Assembly (NCBI GenBank): GCA_033398695.1
Contig: CM065804.1
Span: 53,351,501-53,415,500, forward strand
Reading direction: 5' to 3'
DNA from: Orobanche coerulescens
Lineage: Eukaryota > Streptophyta > Magnoliopsida > Lamiales > Orobanchaceae
Length of the DNA stretch: 64,000 nt
Shown: piece after piece, positions 46,763-57,600 of the stretch
Layout: each line of letters starts with the position of its first letter
Numbering within the stretch: the stretch's first letter is position 1
The notes under the pieces: generated by a model
Told to the model about the DNA's origin: nothing
Seen by the model: only the letters and a program-made list of their open reading frames with translations
The model's database searches: none
Program-made: the position numbers and the translations under genes

Positions 46763-48691
46763 AACACACCTCCCTATATTTCCAGCAAATCATGTGGGAT
46801 ACCTTGTCGCCTTCATCCATGAAAAAATCTCAGCCTTTTGCTCAGGGGTGACGGTGTAAGCAGCTTTCGGCATTTTGTGTTTCCCCTTACCTTCCTTCAA
46901 CCATAAAGGTTTTCTAATGTTCATTTCTTTTAAACCAATGCGTGCCTTAGGGCCGTCTATAGTCTTCCCTTCCCAACATAACACTGTACCGACAACACTT
47001 TCACAAATATTTTTTTCTATGTGCATCACATCTAGGTAGTTCCTAATCAACAACTTACTCCAATAAGGTATATCCCAAAAAATACTTTTGTGGGACCAAT
47101 ACTTATACATGTCAGGTCTTTCAGGAGTTGCCGCTACTATATCTGGATGGTTGCTCAACTGCCCAAAATCATACTCATTCAGCACGGCCAAAATTTCCTC
47201 ACCAGTCCACTCCTGTGGTGGATCACTAACCTCTTCAGTCCCATCAAATGCTGCAGCATCCGTATGCCAGACATGCGTCCTCTCAAGCCATATACGGTGA
47301 TGCATTCTGATAACCTTCCGACAATGATACCTTGCGCAGTCAGTATTCAAGCACACTGGACATCCTTTGTAACCACTAATAACAGATCCGGACAGCATCA
47401 GGTATGTAGGAAAATCACTGATGGTACCAGTACACATAGCACGTAAGTAGAACATCTCATGTGAGTAACTGTCGTACGTGGGATGACCTTGCTCCCACAA
47501 CTCCAGCTCCTCTATCAAAGGTCTCAAATAAACATCAATACACTTTCCTGGATACCCGGGACCAGGTACTAAGAGAGTCAACATATTATACTCCTTCTTC
47601 ATGCACATCCATGGAGGAAGGTTGTAAGGAACCATTACCACCAGCCATATACTATACGAAAGATTTATGTTGCCAAAAGGGTTGAATCCATCAGATGCAA
47701 GTCTGAGTCTTACATTTCGTACATCTGATGCAAATCCTGGAAACTCCCTATCTATATGCTTCCAAGCCTCTCCATCAGAAGAGTGTATCATAGTATCCTC
47801 GTCAGTCACGCGAGGCTCGGCATGCCATCTCATCGCCTTGGCTGTGTGAGGAGACATGAAAATCCTCTCCAATCTATCCTTCAGAGGGAAGTACCAAAGA
47901 ATCTTCATAGCTTTCTCTTTACCGGAAGGAGTGAACTTATACCTCTCTGTGTCACATACCGGACATCTCTTTAGGTCTTCATTTCCCCAAAATAAAGCAC
48001 AATCATATATGCATACGTAGATATTGATGTACGATAGCCCAAGACCTTTTAGGATACGTCTCATTTTACTGTGATTACTAGGAAGACGATGACCTTTTGG
48101 GAGCATTTTCCCTGTAGGTTCCAAATAATCATCCACAGCTTTAATCGAGGTTTTGTTCTCCACCTTGACTCCCATAGTCTCTATGACACTATCAAGAACC
48201 GTCATGTGACCCCCAGGATAAAGAAGAGTCTGTTGGAGCTGGATTAGCTTGTAGTATCTATCAACAGAAATTGTGTTAATGGGTATCAATGTAGGCGTTC
48301 GAATGACTGGTTGATAAGCTATATGGTATTGTTGACCTTCAGACGATATGTCCCTCTCATAATAAATCAACACGTCGTCAATCAACCTTCTTGTGGGGTC
48401 ATTGGATGTGCTACCACTGTACTGTCCGTGATCATGGGGAATAATTGAATTCGATCTTTCACCGTGGTAAATCCAACATGTATATTTATCCCAAAATCCA
48501 TTCTTTTTCAAGTGCGCCCATACGACATCAAGTGTAAAACGGTACATATCGCTGCGACATTTACATTTATTGCATGGACAGTAATGAATCATACTATCAC
48601 TATCATGCTCCTTCGCAAATCGAATAAACCCTCATATTCCATCTATGACCCTTGGATCTCATTTTTGCAGACCAATCCAACTTTTATCCAT
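46763..48691 (-). pseudogene. CACTA-1 TNP2-type transposase, N-terminal and catalytic part
   Basis: The transposase cuts and rejoins the element's ends in the nucleus. I place the start at ATG 48691 (MDKSWIGLQK); two TGA codons follow before the long open stretch from 48592. That stretch has a Cys-rich N-terminus (YCPCNKCKC) and the TNP2/Transposase_21 core (DGFNPFGNINLSYSIWLVV, YNLPPWMC, GPGYPGKCIDVYLRPLIEEL). It ends at TGA 46787-46789 (an expected Arg codon, CGA). The frame then runs to the AACAC target site and continues at 37203 across the copia insertion. With at least five nonsense codons in all, the gene is dead, independent of the insertion. Confidence 0.93.
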
Positions 48692-48793
48692 CCTATAACG
48701 AAAACAACAACAATATTACACATCGTATTTATCAAGAACATACAAAAATTATGACTAAAATCATCATATATAGCTCAATTCAAGATGTCAAAT

Positions 48794-48830
<37 letters not shown>

Positions 48831-49074
48831 AGGAAATATTCGAGAAAACGAACTAATTCTTTTTTCATAATCATACAAATAGACATATTATATGCATAAT
48901 ATAATTATAACTGATATTAAAATTCAATAAACATATCTTCAATATGATTTCTTGAATGATCAAACCAGAGAAAATTGTTGTTTTTCGTTTTCTTGTTCTG
49001 TTATTTCCGAATGTGTTGTAAATAGTGTCTTAAAGTGTTAGATGGTGATATATTCTGTAAAAAAAAACATGTAA
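48692..49074. other. Transposase promoter and leader region of CACTA-1
   Basis: AT-rich sequence with a (TA)n run at about 48798-48829 lies between the transposase start and the right subterminal repeats. It should contain the transposase promoter. No box is clear enough to call. Confidence 0.45.
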
Positions 49075-49345
49075 GGCTTTAGCTGATGGCATATCGTCAA
49101 CTAAAGTATACTAGCCGTCGGTTAAACATTTAAGAGTCGTCGGATAAAGTCTCATAGTCGTCGGGTAAACTACAAAACTTTAGCCGACGACTAACTTGAC
49201 TTTAGCCGACGACCAATAGTAAAGTCGTCGGCTAAACTTCTTTAGCCGATGATTAGTAAGCCGTCGGCTAAACTTGCTGACTTTAGCCGACGACGTCGGC
49301 CGGTCGTCGGCTGTTCTCCGGCTAGTCGTCAGCTAAAGTGTTATT
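49075..49345. repeat. Right subterminal repeats of CACTA-1
   Basis: Multiple TTTAGCCGACGA / TCGTCGGCTAAA copies in both orientations lie just inside the terminal repeat, mirroring 30609-30975. Confidence 0.85.
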
Positions 49346-49358
49346 TTTGGTAGTGTAT

Positions 49359-49827
49359 TTTCTTAATTGGATTGAAATACATATATTATTAATTAATTTT
49401 GCATCATTTTATTAGTCTTAGTTAATAAAGGAGGTTGAGAGATTATTTTGTTACCTGAATAAATCCAATTGAGATTAGGTGATAGTCGGAAATGTATTTT
49501 CTATTCGACTACAATGTAATTTAATTTTATGTCATGAAGCTGAATCCCTAAATATTTTCTCCGAATTTGAACTAAACATAATTAATAGGTGGTTGAATAT
49601 TTTATTTGGATTTCTCTATTTTAATGAATTCGTAATATTATTTTCTAAAATTGAACAATAATTGAGTTGATCAGAGTGTTTAAAACTTATTTTCTATTTA
49701 GGTGTGATCCATAATATTTTTTCCCACCTAAGACGTTCTTGAAAATATGACTGGATTGAGTTATTTCATCGATAACTGACCTCATACTCTTGCAAGCAAT
49801 CCTTTTTCATAATGTGCATTTAGGTCA
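49359..49827 (+). mobile_element. Putative Athila-type LTR, right part
   Basis: This is the continuation of 29652-30589 after the CACTA-1 insertion. It ends near CATTTAGGTCA, about ten bases before the primer site. AT-rich and non-coding. A short open frame at 49479 has no recognisable product. Confidence 0.5.
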
Positions 49828-49837
49828 AAGAAAATTT

Positions 49838-49855
49838 TGGCGCTGTTGTCGGTGA
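49838..49855 (+). other. Athila-like primer binding site
   Basis: TGGCGCTGTTGTCGGTGA is a diverged form of TGGCGCCGTTGTCGGGGA, the primer-site sequence typical of Athila and related non-chromovirus gypsy elements. It sits after an LTR-like segment, with the leader cut off at 49946 by CACTA-2. Confidence 0.65.
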
Positions 49856-50599
49856 AGACTTTTGGCAAAATTATTATGTTCATTTTTTTTTTGGAATTTT
49901 AGGTAGGATTAATTTCTATTTTTCTTTATTTATCTTCCTCATGTGACACTACAAGAAAAACTGAATCAGACAACGGTTTTTGCCCGTTGTCTGATTCCCT
50001 GTTTTTCTGTTGTCTATTGCGATGTCGTCTCTTCAGACAACGGTACACAAACTGTTGTGTGACACGACTGAGATAACAGCAAGTGTTTTAGGAAATGTTG
50101 TTTAATAACCAGAAGCAACAATGCTAACACATAAAACCATTATCTACTTGCTTATAAATCAAGTGTTTCTCATTTAAAACATGTTGTTAGAATTTGTCAA
50201 ACACATTCGTTCCATTATTTTTAAACTGTTATTAAGATTGTACAAACACAATGGTTTCTTAAAATCATAGCATTGCTGGAGAGCTGATACACAAAGCTTT
50301 GGTAAATCTGCATCGTTGTAGGAGTTCTGAAGCCGCAACGGTTATGTTTTTCAGTGACGTTGCGTAAAATATTTTCACACAAATGTTTAATTATTAAAAA
50401 TTGTTGTGTGAATTCCTAGTTACAGTGGTTCCCATAACTTAAACCATTGTTATAATGTTACACGCATCAGGGTTTTCAAGTTTAGAACAATTTTTAGATA
50501 AATTTAATATATTGGCCGACTATTCTTCATACAATATTTTTTTTAAATGTGAATGTTGTCCGAAGTAATTTTTAACAAGCATCTTTTATAGCTAAGAGC

Positions 50600-51300
50600 A
50601 TATGCTAATGAGAGATTAAATAATGATTTTATTTGAACTAAAAAAATTAATTTATACAATGCTCGCAATTCCCCAACAAATCAACAATATTTATCAATAC
50701 AAATTTTATTATTTTATTTACCAATTCAATATGCAAAATTTATACAAAAAAAATTCTCAATCAAAGTCAATTATTATTGACATTCTCCTGTCCATCCATT
50801 CATTCACGTAAGCAAGGGAATAGCTGGGTTGAGAGGGTGTACAATTCGGAAACTGTTCCTCATTTCTGCAATTGAAACAAAAGTTGTTGCCACTTTCGAA
50901 CACACCTCATTAGATTGCTCCTTCGTGTATGACTTTCATCTTGGTCATTCTCGAAACTACTTCCTTGATATCTAATTTTATAGGCTCGTGTAAGTTCTTG
51001 TACCATTCATGTTCCAAATTTGTTAAGTAGGTAAATTTAGTTTCTAAAAAATACCATAAAGAAATTGACATAAATTAAAAAGAAAAGACTAATTAAAAGA
51101 TCATCTAATCCCAAGCAAAAATTGCCTACTGACCTAAATCCCAAGTGATCATAAAGGTGAGGCCTGGAGCAAGACTCGGTACATAAGGGTCGTAGGCTAT
51201 TGCACTCTGCCAGATATCATGGGTTTCTTGGTATTTCGAAAGAAAACTTGATGAATTTTAACCAGAGCTACCAAAATTTTGAAGCAAAAGTACAAATAAG
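50600..51300 (-). other. Possible captured exons inside CACTA-2, product unknown
   Basis: On the minus strand a segment near 51125-51235 reads open with IWQSAIAYDPYVPSL and ends at a possible GT donor. Another near 50910-51046 reads LEHEWYKNLHEPIKLDIKEV and ends in TAA at 50910-50912. Both look coding in composition, but I do not recognise the protein. They could be chance open frames. Confidence 0.25.
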
Positions 51301-51979
51301 GCAAAAAATAACCATTTACCCATAAAAAATTATTAAAAAAATAGCAAATCATTAATAACATCTACAGGACACATTCTAATCTTTATACCTCAAACCAGTA
51401 ACATTTTACGATCCCACGATGAATCATGAGCCATTAAGTAGACACAATCTTAGTCTATCTTTAATTTATACTGAGGGTAAAACTGTATATCAATGAAAGC
51501 CTATTCCCTCTTCAAGTTCAAACAAACAAGAAATCACATATGCCACAAGATTAAAAGAATACAATGGTCAGATAAGGCTAAATCATAATATATAGTCAGA
51601 CCCTTGTAACATTTATCCAAGCAATAGTTTATAACCATATGAATAATGTTTTGCAAATATACTTACTATTTAATCATCAATGTCAAACTATAGGTGCTGA
51701 AACACCCACATACACAATAGTCTTACCTAAATGTAGGAGTAGATTTTCAGCAATTGTTAGCAGTAAAGAGAACCAAAAGATATTCTGAGCTAGCCAAATC
51801 ATACAAACACGAATTCTTTTCCCCAATACAAAATGGTAAATCAATCAACCAACCAAATCAAATCTAATTTCTTACAAAACTTACAAAATTTATCATTTTT
51901 GAAAATTAGGGCAAATTTGAAAAACACGATAACAACCCTGGGGCACATAGAGAGTAAAATCCTTCCAGATCTGAGGAAA
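51301..51979. other. Unassigned AT-rich CACTA-2 interior
   Basis: No coding or structural signal was found. It may be intronic or flanking sequence of the captured methyltransferase gene, which lies directly to the right. Confidence 0.4.
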
Positions 51980-52700
51980 ACGAAGTACATTTCCATGGCA
52001 GCATTTTCAGTATAATTTCTCTAAAATCCATCCACAGAGAGTAAGATCCTCTTATAAAGTGAGAATGGAAGTAGAAAATGGAAAACGTACATTTCCATAT
52101 GTCAGCATTTTCAATATCATTTCTGTAAACTAGAGTAGCAGACCACGCGAAGTAACCACCAGGTCGCAGAACATGGTTAAGCTGCTCTAAGAGAAGTTTT
52201 CCACCTGTAACAAATGATAATGTGGATGTTAGACACCGAAAGAGTCCACGCAGAAGCAATACTAATATCCAGGTCGGATACAAATACTACCTATAATGTG
52301 CTAGGTCACAAGCAACACACTTACTTGTTGAATGAAATCAAGGTAATGAAGAGCACCATGAATAAAGTGAGTGCCTCCACTAGGAAAAGTAAGGTGATCA
52401 CCAATAACTTTTACCCAATTTTGATGCCCTTTTAGCTCTGCCATCTTGGTGTGGGGAACATTATAATACCAAATCAGCAAATGAGTTGTCAATTTAGATT
52501 AGTAAACATCAATAGAGGACTAAGTACTTAGCAAAAAAACAGAGGACTAAGTATGATCTAGAATCAAAAGATATACCTGCTCCCGGCTTGTAGGCCACTA
52601 TACTGATTATCTGTAACCTACAGGAAGACGGCTTCATCTGGGCAATGCCTTTCACGATATTGAGAGTGGTCCCTGTGTGGAAGCTTTTCAGTATAAAAAA
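51980..52700 (-). pseudogene. Captured fragments of a plant PMT-type methyltransferase gene
   Basis: Three exon-like pieces in gene order resemble the plant putative S-adenosylmethionine-dependent methyltransferase family (DUF248, Golgi enzymes linked to pectin methylation). Near 52600-52680 is QYRERHCPDEA. From about 52470 to 52325 is NVPHTKMAELKGHQNWVKV, then GGTHFIHGALHYLDFIQQ, ending at a GT donor. From 52204, after an AG acceptor, is GGKLLLEQLNHVLRPGGYF then WSAT, VYRNDIENADIWK. The exon that should carry the cofactor-binding glycine motif is missing between the last two. The end of the third exon is duplicated at about 51987-52020. The product cannot be functional. Confidence 0.72.
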
Positions 52701-53133
52701 TGACCACATACAAAAAACAGAACATATTTACAAAAATATAGACACATATTAACAAGTTGTAATCTAAAAGTGGATAATACCTAAAAATTGAAGCATAACT
52801 CGAAGCCTAAATTCAAATCAAAGAAGCTAAATCAGGGCTAAATTTTGATCTCAAATCAGGCCTGAAATTAAAACAAATTAAACATGAGATTTCATTTAAA
52901 CCAATTTTGAACTAGTGACTTAATAAAAATGGCTCAACCCTATTGACTACTTTGTTCCAGCGGATTAATAATCTCCAGATTACATGAACATTTTCCCTAA
53001 ATATGAACCAAACTATCACTTCGTTAAACAAAGTAAATAATTACAAAATCGAAAGTACTTACATGAATGAATATGTTTTCCTTGGTTTGATTTCCTTCAT
53101 CTAACAGTGAAATTGTTCAAATCACAATATATC
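52701..53133. other. Unassigned sequence between the methyltransferase pieces and LTR 4
   Basis: AT-rich, with no coding signal. Probably methyltransferase-gene intron or CACTA-2 interior. Confidence 0.4.
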
Positions 53134-53344
53134 TGTAATATCCGGGGGTTATTTTTTTCATTTCACTGTTATGTTGTACGTATTCATTTGGAATGGTACA
53201 AGTGTTGTGGTATTTGACTGATACAATGTATATTGTATTGGGATATTTTGGAATCGAATTATTTATACTTGTCGTCGGTATTGTGTTGTCGATTGGATGT
53301 TGCTTGGTAAGTTGGGAGTTTGATTTTGGCTAAGTATACTAGCC

Positions 53345-53690
53345 ATAATGTACGCTATATTTTTAACATTACGTACGCTAGGAGCTGAGTTTTACGTATG
53401 TTAAAACTGGAAGGTTACGTACGTAACGATGGGTATTAGATCGCGTCTGACTTTCGGCGTGTGGGGCCGAACGGGATTGGATCATTTTGGCCTTTCCAGG
53501 CAGCCAAGTCAGTGAGCATTACGTATGTAATGCTTAAGCTTATAACGTACGTAACGCATGGTTCGTTTTGAGGCAGTGAATTCTGGCAGAACTTAGCATA
53601 CGCTACATAAAGGCGATAGTGTACGTTATATGCATAACGTACGTTAAGGTGGTGATATAGCGGCCGTAATGGGATGTGCAGATTATAAAG
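53345..53690. promoter_or_regulatory. TACGTA palindrome cluster and TATA box, LTR 4
   Basis: Repeated ATTACGTACGCTA, TTACGTACGTAAC and ATAACGTACGTTA motifs occur upstream of ATTATAAAG at 53682. TACGTA-centred palindromes resemble ACGT-core sites bound by plant bZIP factors (established), but use here is inferred. Confidence 0.5.
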
Positions 53691-54065
53691 ACATGCTTCG
53701 TCTTTCATTTTCTCATGATCCAATTTTGATTTCTCTCTCTAGAAATCATCCCTCTGCATCTCTTAGTGAATTCCAGCCTCTTCAAACTTGATTTGGAGCT
53801 TCATAACTTGGATTGAAGCTTAGGACCTTGGAATTTGGTGTGTTTCTTGATGGTTTGAGGTTGTTCTTCACTTCTTCAAGAGGTATGTTTTTCATCTTGT
53901 GTTTATCTCGAGATTATGTTGTTGCTATTGTTGATTACTTCGTGTCCTGATGGATGGATGGAGGATAGCATGATTCTTGATGAGTTTTTATAACTTATGA
54001 CTAAGAACATGATGATTATGTCTTGAGGAGGAGTTGTTCTTGATGTTTTATAATACTTTGGGGTT

Positions 54066-54070
54066 ATAAT
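54066..54070. other. Target-site duplication of element 5 (left)
   Basis: ATAAT is repeated exactly at 62468-62472, on the other side of the element. Confidence 0.9.
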
Positions 54071-56291
54071 TGTAACACCCCCAAGATATTCGAGGTGTAT
54101 TACAGCGCCGTGGACCCCTACATGGGACCCACCAGGCTAACGCAACAAAAACACCGCTCGACTAACCATCTCGGTTAGCAAGGAAACAATTGTCAACCAC
54201 AAGAACATAAAACGACTCGCCCGGTACAACCGGCATAACAAACATCAACCGACAAATACATTAACTCCAACGAAGACAAATCACAACCCGAAAGGAAAAT
54301 CCTAAGTACTCGCGAGTACAATCTATAAGTTTACAATTTGAAAAACAACCACATCAAAAAAGACGGTAGAAATTAACAAGACTCGATTTGCACATGTCAA
54401 CAACCGTGGCCGACATCCTTGTACCATCCCGCCCGTCAAATGAACATAACCTGAAATCCATAACAAGAATTTCCCCGACAACGGGTCCCCAAAGGGGTTA
54501 GCAATTACGCTAGTACAAGTATTCAAGTCAAACCAATCGCTTACACATTTCATAGCATATGCACCAATATCATTTTCAAAAAAAACCAAAACAAGACGTG
54601 TCTTTTTCCGGAAAATAAACAGTCAAACAATTAGCCTTGAGAACAGGGCGGCAGCATACATTCTCACTCGGGGCCTCACATGGACCCTAACGAGTTGGCT
54701 ACAATTACAGAAAAACAAAACCACGCACACGCTATGCCGTGAGAACAGGGCGGCAGCATACATCCTCACTCGGGGCCTTGCAAGGACCCTAACGAGTTGG
54801 CTAGCGGTACGAAACTCGTGAAATCCAGCGGCGGATAGATTTCCCTCCTTGACCCCGTCTGCCAACACAAGGTGAATAATTTACAAACAATATACATTAC
54901 CATTTCACGTTAAGCATAAAGGTTTCCAAAAATACTTGCCTCGATTAAATAGACGGCGACACGAGCGGAGCGGAAGAGTTGAACACGACCGCAAGGAACC
55001 GTGGAATGAACCTAACGATTCGGATAACACAATCACAACCAACTCTAGACGATTACGGAAATGGAATACACCCGGAACCCCGCCTACGATTCATGTATAT
55101 TCATACCAAAATAACAACGAGGGCGGACCACAACCAACCCTCTCGATTCCGTAAAAATTCACAAAATATCCATGAATCCGTAGGAAAACTAAAGATACTA
55201 ACAATATTAATCGTAAACATCATGAATCCACCAACAAAACGGAACTAAGCGGAAGAAAATCCCAAAACCCCCAAATTAATCGAAAATAGGGTTTTAGAAT
55301 ATTACCTTTGGAGATTCAAGAACTAAGATCCGTAGAACGCGCGTTAGATTGATTATCCGAGCCTCACAACCGAAAAGAAATGATGAATCGACCCCCGGAT
55401 GAAGAACTCTCCCCCTCCATATCCTCTCTCTCGCGATGCAGTGGAAAAATGGGGAAGGAGACGACCGATCTCGTCTAATAAGGATGAGTCTGCGCAATTA
55501 CCGCTTCGTGTGCCGCGGCACAGCAGAAGTGTGCCGCGGCACAGGCCGAAAATCTACTCCCAGGTTTTAGCATTGTGCCGCGGCACAGCCTGCGTGTGCC
55601 GCGGCACACGGTACAGTTGCGTTTGGTCGCGGAAGACACACGAGTGTGCCGCGACACCGGATAGGCACTGTGCCGCGGCACCGGATGGGTGTGCCGCGGC
55701 ACACAGTACAGTTTGTTCGACATATTACACTGGGCCTGCTCGGCCAGTGCCCAGCACTTCCGACCGTGCCGCACCGGTCCGGCCAGTTGCTCAGCCGCCA
55801 CGACCCGATGCCTCGATTTCCAAAAACGCACGGAACGAACACGACGAAAAGTTCGCGGACGATATCAACGACTCGAGATGAAAACGTAATGCAATAATTA
55901 ATCATACGCGACCAAGAAAAGGGTCAAGATGAAAAATACAGATATGGATACCCGTAACTTTCAAGAAATTACAAAATGGCCCAAAACGCCCGGAAATCAC
56001 GATACGTTATCGAATAACCAAACCAAAGTTCACAACACGTCTAACAAAGTTAAACGGACTTGCGGGAAACTCGAAACAGCAGTTTCGGACGAGATTCGCA
56101 AGATCGAACTCAAGTGCGAAAAAGTCGCTAAAAAGCACAGAACTCAACAAAACAACACCCAAACGAACTCGGATGACAAAAAGTGTAGAATTAATCATTC
56201 TCAGAATGACGAAACGGTCATGAGCGAGCCGTCAAAACGGACTCCGGCCGAAGAAGAAATTTACCAAAAATCGAAAATTGCGGATATTACA
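54071..56291 (-). repeat. 3' LTR of element 5 (2,221 bp)
   Basis: It starts TGTAACACCCCC on the plus strand and ends GCGGATATTACA. It contains seven GTGCCGCGGCAC-type palindromes (55507-55712), one of them altered to GTGCCGCGACAC. A 102-bp tandem duplication has its units at 54641 and 54743. Long open frames here are artefacts of GC-rich palindromic repeats. Confidence 0.92.
55507..55712. promoter_or_regulatory. GTGCCGCGGCAC palindrome array, left LTR of element 5
   Basis: Seven copies of a perfect 12-bp palindrome with SacII-like core CCGCGG, spaced by roughly 12-40 bp. The right LTR has six copies. Confidence 0.6.
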
Positions 56292-56306
56292 TTCTACCCT
56301 CCTTAA
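56292..56306 (-). other. Polypurine tract of element 5
   Basis: On the minus strand TAAGGAGGGTAGAA abuts the LTR start TGTAATATCCGC, after GTTTCGGGACGAAAC. Confidence 0.8.
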
Positions 56307-57600
56307 AAGAAGTTTCGTCCCGAAACTTAAAATAAGTAGGGAGAAGCAATATCCCTTGCCAAGAAAACTCGACGAGATACAAAAAACCGAAGACTCGCGC
56401 CCGACGGTGAAACGCTGCAAGGAACGCAAAGAGACATACGGCGAGAAAATACGCTCTAGGGCGACTAACACGACGTCACCGGTAGAGATAATAAAATCAA
56501 CGAGTGACAAGCGTCATTAAACGGATAATACAATCAAGTCAATTATCCGAGCAATCACAAAACACAACGAACGAAAATCAATATGATTGACCAACCCAAC
56601 GGTTCATCAAACAAAATGCGAGCCAAACGCTGAACAAATGCGGAATTCCACCGCCTAAAGATTGGAAGATCGAAAACGAGACTAATTTCCCGAGCTTAAG
56701 GGAATTACGAAGGAGCCTAAACGCTCAACAATCACGAACGGGAACAAAAACTGAACACACAAACGATTGAGATAACAAAAATCGAACGATCATGTCCGAA
56801 ACACGTAGGGTAATAAAATTCAAACAACAACTCCCAGGATAATCTGGTGAGAACAGCAAGACGTGCATTCCCATAAGATCCACAGGAAAGGAATAGCGAT
56901 TGAAAAGTCACAACGACAAACGAGTCATTCCGAAACAATACCACCCTCGTTCGATCAACAAAAGCAAGGGATAGGGAAAGTTCAGAAATGTTAACGAGCA
57001 TAAACGAGTTGATAGAGCCGAAAATACAGAAGTTCAAAATCCGATCCACTTTGAATAAAAGAACTATTAGAACCAAAGATGTTACTTCCGAACAAGATTC
57101 ACAATAGTCGAACCGGATTCGGAAAAGTCACAGCGATAACCGGTCGACTCAAAACCAGACATACTGCTCGTTGAATGGTGAAACCAAGGTATAGATAAAG
57201 TTCAAGGTATCAATGAACACGAGCGAATCGATAGTGGAGAAGGAGAAGATATAGAAGTCAAAATAGTACGGGTATTACTTTTGACCTCGCCCGAAACTCA
57301 CAACAACGAAACCAAGGTAACATCTGATAGGCAACCGACACAATGCGGCCCACTCACCGATGCACAATCGTACCAACCCGAGCTCTAACGGCTCGCATAT
57401 ATGCGATAACGCATAAACCGCTACGAGGCGACAACATCCAATACCAATATCACACCCCTCACAGAGGCTACCACGACGACGTGTGGCGAACTACTCACCG
57501 CTCACTCCGACTATTCATCAACAACTCGGGTGTTAACTCCATAACGATCGCACGACCATTACACATATATTCACGGGCCTCAATTATGAATTATATATTT
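56307..57600. other. Element 5 interior, unrecognised
   Basis: This is where the pol end would lie in a full element. I could not recognise integrase or chromodomain in any frame. Short open frames (for example minus-strand 56732-57076) have no family signal. Either the region is heavily decayed or it is replaced sequence. Confidence 0.5.

Larger units (their letters stand above)
30590..49355 (-). mobile_element. CACTA (En/Spm) DNA transposon CACTA-1, interrupted by a copia element
   Basis: It is bounded by CACTACCAA at 30590 and TTGGTAGTG ending 49355 as terminal inverted repeats. It is flanked by the 3-bp duplication TAT (30587-30589 and 49356-49358). Subterminal TTTAGCCGACGAC / GTCGTCGGCTAAA repeats fill both ends. 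It carries two genes on the minus strand, a TNP2-type transposase and a second En/Spm-type protein. The span is 18.8 kb, or about 9.2 kb without the copia insertion and its duplication. All genes are broken, but the ends look intact, so it could once have moved in trans. Confidence 0.95.
49947..53133. mobile_element. CACTA-2, left end and cargo (right end not in window)
   Basis: CACTACAAGAAAAAC at 49947 is a typical CACTA terminus. It is followed by subterminal repeats of an ACAACGGT/ACCGTTGT type, with the inverted pair AATCAGACAACGG / CCGTTGTCTGATT at 49965-50004. No matching TTCTTGTAGTG end occurs before 53134, where a gypsy LTR begins, so the right end probably lies beyond the window. The interior holds methyltransferase gene pieces and no transposase. 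Confidence 0.72.
53134..54070 (+). repeat. Gypsy LTR 4, left part
   Basis: It starts TGTAATATCCGGGGG. No polypurine tract precedes it, so it is a 5' LTR or a solo LTR. It holds a cluster of TTACGTACGTAA-type palindromes (53345-53650) ahead of a TATA box (GATTATAAAG near 53681). It is interrupted at 54070 by element 5 and continues at 62473. Confidence 0.75.

Noticed and set aside
55399..56080. Several overlapping open frames of 66-160 codons
   Set aside because: GC-rich palindromic LTR sequence of element 5, repeated at 61633-62080. Frames on both strands overlap and read PRH/CRGT repeats.
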